From contig JAGCVC010000001.1 in assembly GCA_017962565.1 (NCBI GenBank), positions 143,119 to 207,118 of the forward strand: DNA of 64,000 nt, given 5' to 3'. This DNA comes from Alphaproteobacteria bacterium. Its GTDB lineage: Bacteria; Pseudomonadota; Alphaproteobacteria; CAAHEQ01; UBA3637. The notes beneath the pieces were generated by a model. That model was not told the DNA's origin, did not search any database, and saw only the letters and a list, made by a program, of their open reading frames with translations. Below are positions 18,981 to 26,796 of the stretch, piece after piece. Every line of letters begins with the position of its first letter. Within the stretch, counting starts at the first letter, position 1. A program made the position numbers and the translations under genes.

Positions 18981-19010
18981 ATCGTAACACAAAAAAGTAT
19001 GTTCTGTCAA
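18981..19010 (-). promoter_or_regulatory. extended -10 promoter of the acidic-protein gene
   Basis: Minus strand TTGACA (19010-19005), 18 bases, TACGAT (18986-18981) preceded by TGT, an extended -10 element. Confidence 0.6.
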
Positions 19011-19027
19011 ATTTTATACCTCTATAC

Positions 19028-20584
19028 TTACTTTTGCTTTAAATCATTAAGCATTTTTAAAGCCCCTATATTGCTATTTTTAGTCGGAACGGGAGGATAT
19101 TCCAATGGTTTTGAAACACCTTCTTTACTTGTATTTATCATATTAAGTAATGCTTGCACCAGCTGTTCATCTCTGGTCTTTTTAATTTTTTTATCCAAAA
19201 CAGATCCTCTGTCATCAAAACTGCTATGGGATGCATTTTTATTTAAAGTATTATAAAGTTCGGAAGCTTTTGAAGATTTTTTTGTTTCTTCCATAATATC
19301 TGAATTTTGAGCTTCTCTTTTTTCCTTAATTTTACCTATAATATCTTTATATTCTTCAAACATGCACATTCTGGATTTTTGAGAAACCTCGGCAAAATTA
19401 TTCCAATCTTCCTGACTAAAATCCCCTCTATCTTTAATTTCTTCACGAAGATTCATACTTTCAAAAAGAGCATCTTTTGTTTTTGAGGACATTTTATGTT
19501 CTTTTAAAGTTTCAACTATGCTGTTGTACAAAACATCATCTTCATTTGCTTTTGCTTCAGCCATTCGACAAGCTAATTGGACACCACAACTTACATGATT
19601 ATCTGAAAACTCTTTTTTCATTGAATTATCCATTGAAAGCAATCCGGTGACACGGGCAAACATTTCATCAATTTTATCTGCCTCTGTATCATAATTTAAA
19701 ATGGATTTGTATTCTCTTGATAAAAAGATGAAAAAATCTTCGGTTCCGTATTCTTTACGATTTTCCTTCATTGCTTTTTTTTCGAGCAAATCTCTTGTTT
19801 CATCCCACTCTTCCCTACCCAAAAAAGCTTCGTTTTTTAATTGTTGATACCACATCTTACCAAAATCAGACATTTCGAATACATTTACATTAACTTTACT
19901 ATCATTATCCACAGCATAGTGACATAATTCATGAGCTAATGTATTATGATTAAATGCGGAACGAGGATAACTGTCACAATTAAATTGTATGGCTTTTTTC
20001 TTGCCACTATGTTCAGAACTGTATTGGGCACACGCATCGTCTAGATTAACAGATAAGGTTCCCCATTCTTTTCTGTTTTTCGCACTTTTTTCATAAAAAT
20101 CAAACGTAAGTCCTTCTTTTATTGCCGCACGCACCATGTTGCTCATTTTAAAATCTTCATGATCCAAATAACTGTATTCCATATAAAATACCTTCAATGC
20201 ATCTAAAGCAAAATTAAAATCTTCAGGAACAATTGTTGTTTGATCAATATATTTTTCAAAAACCTCTCTGATAAAATCCCTTTTTACCAGATTTCCGTCT
20301 TTGTCTTTTCTTACATTAGCATCTTTTGGCAGAGGCTCCCCTTTTAATTGAGCATATTCAATTTTTTTTGTTAAATAAATGTTTTTACTTTTTGCTTCAT
20401 ACAATTCATGCATTGGAATTCCGGGAATACGCACGCTTTGTCCCCATTTTGAATGAAGTGAAAAAGAAGGAAGTCTTTCTTCTACCATAACGGCAGCGGG
20501 TTCTTCATCAACAGCCGTTAACGTTTCGTCAACGGGTATTCCCATTTGTTCTGCTGATTTATCAAAAGGATATTTATCGTCCAT
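19028..20584 (-). CDS. HELCH-motif putative metallopeptidase, effector-like
   Basis: The 518-residue protein has no signal peptide or membrane segment. TLAHELCHYAVD, with HELCH at residues 218-222, is a good HExxH zinc-binding motif. An acidic helix about 80 residues later (YDTEADKIDEMFAR) could give the third ligand, as in gluzincins. The N-terminal 150 residues are charged and helical; the C-terminal 150 are Lys/Glu/Ser-rich and probably disordered. I know no named family. A cytosolic-looking soluble peptidase between other lineage-specific genes may be a host-directed effector, but this is inference. It has a strong promoter (TTGACA-17-TACAAT) and SD (AAGGAG). Confidence 0.7.
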   Translation of the reverse strand: MDDKYPFDKSAEQMGIPVDETLTAVDEEPAAVMVEERLPSFSLHSKWGQSVRIPGIPMHELYEAKSKNIYLTKKIEYAQLKGEPLPKDANVRKDKDGNLVKRDFIREVFEKYIDQTTIVPEDFNFALDALKVFYMEYSYLDHEDFKMSNMVRAAIKEGLTFDFYEKSAKNRKEWGTLSVNLDDACAQYSSEHSGKKKAIQFNCDSYPRSAFNHNTLAHELCHYAVDNDSKVNVNVFEMSDFGKMWYQQLKNEAFLGREEWDETRDLLEKKAMKENRKEYGTEDFFIFLSREYKSILNYDTEADKIDEMFARVTGLLSMDNSMKKEFSDNHVSCGVQLACRMAEAKANEDDVLYNSIVETLKEHKMSSKTKDALFESMNLREEIKDRGDFSQEDWNNFAEVSQKSRMCMFEEYKDIIGKIKEKREAQNSDIMEETKKSSKASELYNTLNKNASHSSFDDRGSVLDKKIKKTRDEQLVQALLNMINTSKEGVSKPLEYPPVPTKNSNIGALKMLNDLKQK

Positions 20585-20618
20585 TTACGCCCCACTCCTT
20601 TTTTAAAAACACCCTTTT

Positions 20619-20647
20619 ATTGTAACATAAAATGCCTATTATGTCAA
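20619..20647 (-). promoter_or_regulatory. extended -10 promoter of the HELCH-protein gene
   Basis: Minus strand TTGACA (20647-20642), 17 bases, TACAAT (20624-20619) preceded by TGT. Nearly consensus. Confidence 0.7.
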
Positions 20648-20674
20648 TTTTTGCTTCATTTTCAAACTTAACAT

Positions 20675-20703
20675 AAAAAAAGCTCCGAATTTGTTTTCGG
20701 AGC
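20675..20703 (-). terminator. Rho-independent terminator of the ankyrin gene
   Basis: GCTCCGAA (20682-20689) and TTCGGAGC (20696-20703) form a perfect 8-bp stem with a 6-base loop, followed on the minus strand by seven T. It lies 13 bases after the ankyrin-gene stop. Confidence 0.9.
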
Positions 20704-20715
20704 CTTTTGATAAAA

Positions 20716-21468
20716 TTATTTAGCTTTATTGTTGCGATGAAACCAATTAAAAGCACGTTTGAAAAAATCATCCTTATTTTCTGGTTTTTGCTTATTTTTG
20801 GGAGTATTTTCCACGCCTCTTTTAGTTTCTTTATCCAAGCCTTTTTTGGCGCTGCGTTCCGGTTTGGAAGTATCTATATCATAAGCTCTGAACATATTAA
20901 AAACAGAAGCTTTTTGCGGTGGTGTCAAAACTTTTGATTTTTGACATAAATCAACCACTCTTGCTGCATAAGACGTATCAGCACCGTTTTTAATTAAAAC
21001 GCTCATTTTTTCAAGATCACCTTGTCTGGCCGCAAAAACAAGCAACGGAAATTCTTCTCTTCCTTTTATGTTTGTATAGAAAGGATGCGTGCGTTTTGCA
21101 TTAACATCTAACCCGCTTTTTATTAACAATGGAATGTAATTTGCCGGTGCACAATATGCTGTTTTAAATAAAAAATCTTCCGTGTTTTTTTCTAATTCAT
21201 GGCCGTTTGCAAAATGAATTGTCTTCAAATAACCTTTGACCGAATTAATTGCGTGTTCTACATCTTCGTTCATCAAATCACCGTTTCCCATGGATTTGAC
21301 AACAAATTCTGCACCTAAATTGATGGCATTTTGAAATTCTTTTGTTTTATCATACGGATCTACCGTATAAGAATTTGTGCCCAAAAAACGTGTTTGTTCC
21401 TTTTTTGATTCCAATGTAATAAACGAAATCAAATTCCTATTAACTTCATCAGAAATATCTCTGCTCAT
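20716..21468 (-). CDS. ankyrin-repeat protein
   Basis: The start is placed at 21468 (MSRDISDE), which has AAAGG seven bases upstream; the more upstream ATG at 21504 lies inside the -10 box and cannot be in the mRNA. The 250-residue protein has about two to three ankyrin repeats in the middle: NYIPLLIKSGLDVNAK, then LLVFAARQGDLEKMSVLIKNGADTS. The C-terminal 50 residues are Lys/Asn-rich and disordered. Ankyrin proteins of host-associated alphaproteobacteria often act on host proteins after secretion, but some are housekeeping, and no secretion signal is visible here. Confidence 0.8.
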   Translation of the reverse strand: MSRDISDEVNRNLISFITLESKKEQTRFLGTNSYTVDPYDKTKEFQNAINLGAEFVVKSMGNGDLMNEDVEHAINSVKGYLKTIHFANGHELEKNTEDFLFKTAYCAPANYIPLLIKSGLDVNAKRTHPFYTNIKGREEFPLLVFAARQGDLEKMSVLIKNGADTSYAARVVDLCQKSKVLTPPQKASVFNMFRAYDIDTSKPERSAKKGLDKETKRGVENTPKNKQKPENKDDFFKRAFNWFHRNNKAK

Positions 21469-21503
21469 AATAAAACCTTTCATAAAAAATTGTATAATCG
21501 TCA

Positions 21504-21532
21504 AGTATAATGTTATCTGATTATTTTGTCAA
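21504..21532 (-). promoter_or_regulatory. promoter of the ankyrin gene
   Basis: Minus strand TTGACA (21532-21527), 17 bases, TATACT (21509-21504). It decides the start codon of the ankyrin gene. Confidence 0.65.
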
Positions 21533-21622
21533 CTCTTTTTCTAAAAAACAAACTAAAGACCTTTATTACCCTTTTAATAAGCGTGTTTACGACAAAAACA
21601 TTTATTTCAAATAAAAAAGTGC

Positions 21623-21650
21623 TTGACAAAGAATTTTTTTGTGATATAAA
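21623..21650 (+). promoter_or_regulatory. promoter of tRNA-Gly
   Basis: TTGACA at 21623-21628, 16 bases, TATAAA at 21645-21650; the tRNA begins 19 bases further on. Confidence 0.7.
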
Positions 21651-21669
21651 TAGACGCTATCGCAACGAT

Positions 21670-21744
21670 GCGGGTGTAGCTCAGGGGTAGAGCGCGACCT
21701 TGCCAAGGTCGATGTCGAGGGTTCAAATCCCTTCGCCCGCTCCA
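21670..21744 (+). tRNA. tRNA-Gly(GCC)
   Basis: GCGGGTG pairs with CGCCCGC, followed by discriminator T and an encoded CCA. The anticodon loop TTGCCAA gives GCC, reading GGC and GGU glycine codons. The D arm (GCTCAGGGGTAGAGC) and T arm (GGTTCAAATCC) are regular. Confidence 0.98.
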
Positions 21745-21750
21745 ATTTTT

Positions 21751-21777
21751 GTCCTTGATTTTCAAGGACTTTTTTTA
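21751..21777 (+). terminator. terminator of tRNA-Gly
   Basis: GTCCTTGA (21751-21758) pairs with TCAAGGAC (21762-21769), and a run of seven T follows. Confidence 0.9.
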
Positions 21778-21859
21778 TTTTTAAATTCTGTTTTCACATA
21801 AAAATGTATTGACTTCATTTTTTTCATGATATATTTTCCCAGTATAGAGAGGTTGTATC

Positions 21860-23305
21860 ATGAAGAAAAAATTATTATTTTTGTTTGTTTTTTTGTGTTT
21901 TGTTCTGTATTGCTATCCTTTATTTTTGGAAAAAACTTTTGGAAAATGTTCATTTGAACAAATTATATTTCATGCAATGAATCCGTTAAAAGGAACGGAT
22001 GTTCGTTTGTATTACAAAGGTTTTGGGTATGCCTTTGTTTTACCATTATTTTTAACTTTTCTCTATATGTTTCCATCTTGGTTTGTTCCAAAAAAATTCA
22101 AATCTAAATTTTCCAAATGGCAAAACGGAAAATTGCGGACCTATCTGGCTTGGGGTTTATTTGTAATATCTATTATCTTTCAAATGTATATTTTACGTAT
22201 TGACGTTTGGTATTATAACCATAAACATCCGACAACGTTATTTAAAGATCATTATGTTGCACAAAAAGCAACCGATATTACTTTTAAAGAAAAACGCAAC
22301 GCTGTTGTTATTTACATGGAAGCAATGGAAAAAACGTATTCCGATACAACCATTTTTGATAAAGATTACATTCCGGAATTAACAAATTTAGCCAATCAAA
22401 ATGTTTCTTTTGACCGATTCTATCAATATCCTGGTACTCAATGGACAATTGCCAGTCTTGTTAACGGAATGTGTGGAATTCCATTAAAAATACCTATGAA
22501 GGGTGTTAGAATGGATTTATTTAAAACTTTCTTACCAAGTGCTGTTTGTATTTCGGAAATTTTAAAAGATAACGGGTATAATTTAGGCATTATTATCGGA
22601 TCAGATTTAAAATTTTCCGGTTTGGATAATTTAGTCAGCCAACATGGTTTTGATAATTATTGGGGATCAAAAGAAATTAGAAAAGAAAAAGGAGAAATTT
22701 CCTTAAAGCAAAAAGGTCATGGTTGGGGATATAATGATGATGCCATGTTTGAATTTGCAAAAGAAAAGATAACCGCGGCATCAAAACAAGATAAACCTTT
22801 CTTCTATGTTTTAATGACGATTGATACACACTTCCCAAATGGTTATTTTAATCCAAATATTTGTGTTCATAAAGAAAACAACTTTACCGATGTGATCAGT
22901 TGTTCATCTGCTTTAGTTAATCGTTTTGTTGAATGGATAAAAGCTCAACCATTTGGAAAAGACACGGCTATTATCATTGTAGGTGACCACATTACCCAAG
23001 GAAATGATGTTTATGAGACTATTATAAAAAGTAAAAACAGACAAATTGTTAACATCTTTATAAATGGAGCCAAAACCCCGGTTAAAGAAAAAGGTCGCCA
23101 ATTCGGTACATTTGATATTGCGCCATCTATTTTGTCTTTTATAGGTGCTGAATTACCAAACGATTCTTTTGGTTTGGGACGTGATTTATTTTCATCAACA
23201 CCAACTTTATCGGAAGAATCTTCACCCGAAACACTCTTTCAGGAATTGCCGAGGTATTCACCGGAATATCAGAAATTTTTTACACCGAGAACTTCACAAC
23301 AATAA
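21860..23305 (+). CDS. OpgB/LtaS-like phosphoglycerol transferase (sulfatase fold)
   Basis: The 481-residue protein has an N-terminal membrane part (about three helices up to residue 125) and a periplasmic alkaline-phosphatase/sulfatase-fold domain. Metal and catalytic regions are visible: VVIYMEAMEKTY (first metal ligand Glu), the putative Thr nucleophile in PGTQWTIASLVNG, TIDTHFPNG, and IIVGDHITQGND. The pattern is closest to OpgB/MdoB, which moves phosphoglycerol from phosphatidylglycerol to periplasmic glucans and leaves diacylglycerol. A phosphoethanolamine transferase is a less likely alternative. dgkA follows after 19 bases and would recycle the diacylglycerol, which supports the assignment. 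Confidence 0.8.
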   Translation: MKKKLLFLFVFLCFVLYCYPLFLEKTFGKCSFEQIIFHAMNPLKGTDVRLYYKGFGYAFVLPLFLTFLYMFPSWFVPKKFKSKFSKWQNGKLRTYLAWGLFVISIIFQMYILRIDVWYYNHKHPTTLFKDHYVAQKATDITFKEKRNAVVIYMEAMEKTYSDTTIFDKDYIPELTNLANQNVSFDRFYQYPGTQWTIASLVNGMCGIPLKIPMKGVRMDLFKTFLPSAVCISEILKDNGYNLGIIIGSDLKFSGLDNLVSQHGFDNYWGSKEIRKEKGEISLKQKGHGWGYNDDAMFEFAKEKITAASKQDKPFFYVLMTIDTHFPNGYFNPNICVHKENNFTDVISCSSALVNRFVEWIKAQPFGKDTAIIIVGDHITQGNDVYETIIKSKNRQIVNIFINGAKTPVKEKGRQFGTFDIAPSILSFIGAELPNDSFGLGRDLFSSTPTLSEESSPETLFQELPRYSPEYQKFFTPRTSQQ

Positions 23306-23324
23306 CATTTAACGGAAATAAAAC

Positions 23325-23684
23325 ATGTTAAAAAAAATAATTGATGATGTTAAACATATTTTTAGAGCTTTTAAATATTCTTGGCAGGGATTAGTTTATG
23401 TTTTCAAAAATGAAATAGCTTTTCGTCAAGATGTTCTGTTTTTTTTGATCTGCTCGGTAATTTCTTTTCTTCTACCGGTCAGTTCCGTTTCACGCGCTAT
23501 AATGATTTTTTCGTTGTTTTTCATTTTGCTGATGGAAATGGTTAATACCGCTATTGAGGTTGTTATAAACCGCATTTCAACAGAACGTCATCCTTTGTCC
23601 GGCGTTGCAAAAGATATCGGGAGCGCTTTGGTTTTATTAGCATTTTTAAATGCTATTATTGTATGGCTTTTTATTTTAATTTAA
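23325..23684 (+). CDS. dgkA: diacylglycerol kinase (prokaryotic DgkA type)
   Basis: The 119-residue integral membrane protein has three helices and the DgkA signature EMVNTAIEVVINRIS, followed by HPLSGVAKDIGSALVLLA. It phosphorylates diacylglycerol to phosphatidic acid, returning it to phospholipid synthesis. Its place directly behind the phosphoglycerol-transferase gene makes a substrate-product pair: the transferase releases diacylglycerol and DgkA removes it. Confidence 0.95.
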   Translation: MLKKIIDDVKHIFRAFKYSWQGLVYVFKNEIAFRQDVLFFLICSVISFLLPVSSVSRAIMIFSLFFILLMEMVNTAIEVVINRISTERHPLSGVAKDIGSALVLLAFLNAIIVWLFILI

Positions 23685-23731
23685 AAGCAGTTACACAAAC
23701 AGAAACATTTCACTACAACAGGTATAGAATT

Positions 23732-26689
23732 TTATTTTTCCGGGTTAGGTGTTTTACGAATTATAGGAAGGTTTGGTTTAACTTTATCAGAAATGTTTTC
23801 TAATCGTGATAATAAAGCGGAAGGAGCTTTTGATTTACTCTCCGTTTTTTCTTCCCACTCTTGTATTGCCAATTTTAATCCGGCCTCGGTGAAACCCCGA
23901 CAAGATTTTCCACTGGCATTTTTTATTTCTTTTGTACAAGGTTCTTCTTCACCCGTTTCCGGGTTTTTAATCCTCCGACCCTCATAACGTTTCATTAAAC
24001 GGACGGCTGTATTAGGTCCAATACCTAATTTTTTGGCTACATCACCGGATGTGTATCCTTTGTAGGCTTCTTCCCACTCTTGTATTGCCAATTTTAATCC
24101 GGCCTCGGTGAAACCCCGACAAGATTTTCCACTGGCATTTTTCATCTCTTTTGTACAAGGTTCTTCTTTTCCTGTTTCCGGGTTTTTAATCGTCCGACCT
24201 TCATAACTTTTTATTAAATCGATGGCTGTTTTTTGGGAAACATCTAACAGTTTTGTTACATCTGTAGATGTGTATCCTTTGCCTTTATATTTTTCTTGTT
24301 CTTGTATTACCAACTTCAATCCAACCTCGGTGAAACCCAAACAAGCTTTTCCCGTTGTATTTTTCATCCTTTTTATACAGGGTTTATCCTCCCCTGTTTC
24401 CGGGTTTTTAATCGTCCGACCTTCATAACTTTTTATTAAATCGATAGCTGCTGATTGGGAAATATCTAACAAACTGGCTACATCTGCAGATGTGTACCCT
24501 TTATGAGCTTCTTCCCACTCTTGTTTTGCTAAGTTAAATCCAATCTCCGTTAAACCCCGACAGGTTTGTCCTTTGACAGTTTTTATCTTTTTTGTACATG
24601 GTTCTTCTTCTCCTGTTTCCGGATTTTTAACCGTCCGACTCTTATAGCATTCTATTAAATAAATGGCTGCATTAAGTCCAATATCTAACAGCTTAACTAC
24701 ATCACTGGGTGTGTATCCATTGTGAGCCTCTTCCCTCTCTTGTTTTACCAAATTTAATCCCACCTCGGTTAAACCCCAACAAGCTTTTCCCAAGGCAGGT
24801 TTTACCATTTTTGTACAGGGTTCCTCCTCACCCGTTTTCAGGTTTTTAACTGTTCGATCTTTATAGAGTTCTATTAAAAGGGTGGCTGTTTGTTGGGAAA
24901 CACCTAATACCTTGGCTACATCACCGGATGTGTATCCTTTGTGAGCCTCTTCCCACTCTTGTTTTGCCAATTTTAATCCGGCCTCGGTGAAACCCCGACA
25001 AGATTTTCCACTGGCATTTTTCATCTCTTTTGTACAAGGTTCTTCTTCACCCGTTTCCGGGTTTTTAACCGTCCTACCCTCATAACTTTTTATTAAATAA
25101 CCGGCTGCATTAAGTCCTATACCTAACAGCCTGGCTACATCACCGGATGTGTATCCTTGTTTTAATTCTTCTTCTTCCTGTTTTCTTTTTTCTTCTAATT
25201 CGTTTGCTTCTCGCGTTAAGCTCATTAATTCTATTGTTTTAGAAAAAATCGTGAAATTTATTCTTTCTGCCTTTGAAACATTATTATGTTCTGTATTCAA
25301 AATTTTTTCTTCCGATATTTTTTCTAATCGAAGTTGTTTTTCTTCATGTTGTACAAACGAAGAACCTACCACAAATCCAAACCAAACCTGCCCATTTAAA
25401 CGAGCAGAATCCAACGGGTTATCAGCATTAGCTTTAGGGTGTTTTAAAATAACATCCACCACTACTCCCATCTTTTTGGGCATTATTTGCGGTTTTTTTG
25501 AATTCAGTCTTGGTAAACGAAGACAACGAGCAGCCCCCTGTGCTTCACGAACAAGTGAAGCTGTCGGATAATTGATGGTTATGTCCAAATTGGGCATATC
25601 AAACCCCTCTGTTAACTTACCTACCTGACAAACAATCGGTAAATCTCCATTTACAAAGTCCTGAATGGTTTGAGAGTCACATTCATCTGATGTATGAACA
25701 CGCGCTACTTTTTTGGGTTTAAACAATTCATTCAGTTCTTCAGCTTGGATACGGGCTTCTTCTTGGGATCGACAATTAATAAGACATTTTTTACCATTCC
25801 ATGGCCCTATATATTCATCTACAGTATCACGGTAAGCTTTTGCCACATCTCTTGCAATATAACGGTGTGCTTCTTTCCAATTTTCTTCATTTCCGGAATT
25901 AACCGAATTACCGCGTATTGCTTGCAAAACAGCTCTACAATAATCTTCTTCATTGTAATCTCCGTTATTATTTTTGGAAACATTAGATAAATCCACAGAG
26001 ACATCAGAAACCATCAATACATTTTTAAATTCTGCTAAATCCGCTTCTTTAATAGCATTTACAATATCAACTTTTGCTATAATTTTTCCAATAACATCTT
26101 CAACATTTTTTTCAGGACTATAACAAGGGGTAGCTGTCATACCATAAGGAATGGCATTTGTAAAGGATTTGACGGCATTTCTTCGCATATCCGAAACAGC
26201 GTGATGGGCTTCATCCAACAACAATAAACCTACCTTACTTCTGTCCATTATTTTTGATAGGTTGTCCAATGAATGATAGGTCGTAAAAATGATTGAATTT
26301 TTTGTATCTTTATGGTCTTCGTTAAAAACCCCTATATCTAACTGTTCGGGAATGTTTAACGCTGAAAGTCCCAACCTTTTTCGTTCTTTATCTTGAAATC
26401 CCCTATAAGCTTGAAATTCAGTCCTTTCATAGTCACATAAATCCTTATTGGGAACAGCAACAACAATTTGAGAATTCGGATTATTTTGTAAATGAGCTAA
26501 TGTCAACATAGACATAACACGTGTTTTTCCAACACCGGTCGCAAGGTTAAATATTCCGCGGGAAGGTATTTCCTTGCTGTTTATAAATTGATTTAGGGCT
26601 TTTTTCTGAGACTCTCTTAAACCGCTATCTGATTCCATCAAACTCTTGACGGCTTCAACCAGTTCTATAACCTTTTCTTCACCACTCAT
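23732..26689 (-). CDS. SF2 helicase fused to six tandem winged-HTH-like modules
   Basis: The start is placed at 26689 (MSGEEKVIEL) behind AGGAGAG; the ATG at 26719 lies in the -10 box. The 985-residue protein begins with an SF2 (type III restriction/RecG-like) ATPase: Walker A ATGVGKT (50-56), DEAH (159-162), TATP (185-188), motif V LTEGFDMPN, and motif VI QGAARCLR, which has Ala in place of the usual Gly but both Arg. A Glu/Lys helical linker follows (about 470-511). Then come six tandem modules of 73-74 residues (512-950), each a MerR-like helix-turn-helix (GYTSGDVAKLLGI...) with a wing-like GRTIKNPETGEEEPCTK and a conserved Cys pair. No nuclease or methylase domain is present. Role unknown; DNA-guided remodelling or defence is possible. 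Confidence 0.85.
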   Translation of the reverse strand: MSGEEKVIELVEAVKSLMESDSGLRESQKKALNQFINSKEIPSRGIFNLATGVGKTRVMSMLTLAHLQNNPNSQIVVAVPNKDLCDYERTEFQAYRGFQDKERKRLGLSALNIPEQLDIGVFNEDHKDTKNSIIFTTYHSLDNLSKIMDRSKVGLLLLDEAHHAVSDMRRNAVKSFTNAIPYGMTATPCYSPEKNVEDVIGKIIAKVDIVNAIKEADLAEFKNVLMVSDVSVDLSNVSKNNNGDYNEEDYCRAVLQAIRGNSVNSGNEENWKEAHRYIARDVAKAYRDTVDEYIGPWNGKKCLINCRSQEEARIQAEELNELFKPKKVARVHTSDECDSQTIQDFVNGDLPIVCQVGKLTEGFDMPNLDITINYPTASLVREAQGAARCLRLPRLNSKKPQIMPKKMGVVVDVILKHPKANADNPLDSARLNGQVWFGFVVGSSFVQHEEKQLRLEKISEEKILNTEHNNVSKAERINFTIFSKTIELMSLTREANELEEKRKQEEEELKQGYTSGDVARLLGIGLNAAGYLIKSYEGRTVKNPETGEEEPCTKEMKNASGKSCRGFTEAGLKLAKQEWEEAHKGYTSGDVAKVLGVSQQTATLLIELYKDRTVKNLKTGEEEPCTKMVKPALGKACWGLTEVGLNLVKQEREEAHNGYTPSDVVKLLDIGLNAAIYLIECYKSRTVKNPETGEEEPCTKKIKTVKGQTCRGLTEIGFNLAKQEWEEAHKGYTSADVASLLDISQSAAIDLIKSYEGRTIKNPETGEDKPCIKRMKNTTGKACLGFTEVGLKLVIQEQEKYKGKGYTSTDVTKLLDVSQKTAIDLIKSYEGRTIKNPETGKEEPCTKEMKNASGKSCRGFTEAGLKLAIQEWEEAYKGYTSGDVAKKLGIGPNTAVRLMKRYEGRRIKNPETGEEEPCTKEIKNASGKSCRGFTEAGLKLAIQEWEEKTESKSKAPSALLSRLENISDKVKPNLPIIRKTPNPEK
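23840..25156 (-). repeat. six tandem in-frame repeats of 219-222 bp
   Basis: The GYT codons of the six modules start at 25156, 24937, 24718, 24499, 24277 and 24058 on the minus strand, so five units are 219 bp and one 222 bp. The second halves of units 1, 5 and 6 are nearly identical at DNA level while their first halves differ more, which suggests recent duplication or gene conversion. Confidence 0.95.
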
Positions 26690-26717
26690 TAAAACTCTCC
26701 TTTTAAAGAATGTAAAC

Positions 26718-26747
26718 ATTGTACCACAAATTCATTGATTTGTCCAA
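26718..26747 (-). promoter_or_regulatory. extended -10 promoter of the helicase-HTH gene
   Basis: Minus strand TTGGAC (26747-26742), 18 bases, TACAAT (26723-26718) preceded by TGG. It overlaps the upstream ATG at 26719 and so favours the start at 26689. Confidence 0.6.
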
Positions 26748-26796
26748 TGTTTTTGCTTGTTTTAGAGAATAATTCAATATTTACAATAGAATGGTT

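Noticed and set aside
23840-25156. CRISPR or other non-coding repeat array
   Set aside because: The repeats are 219-222 bp, in frame and conserved at protein level, so they are coding modules.
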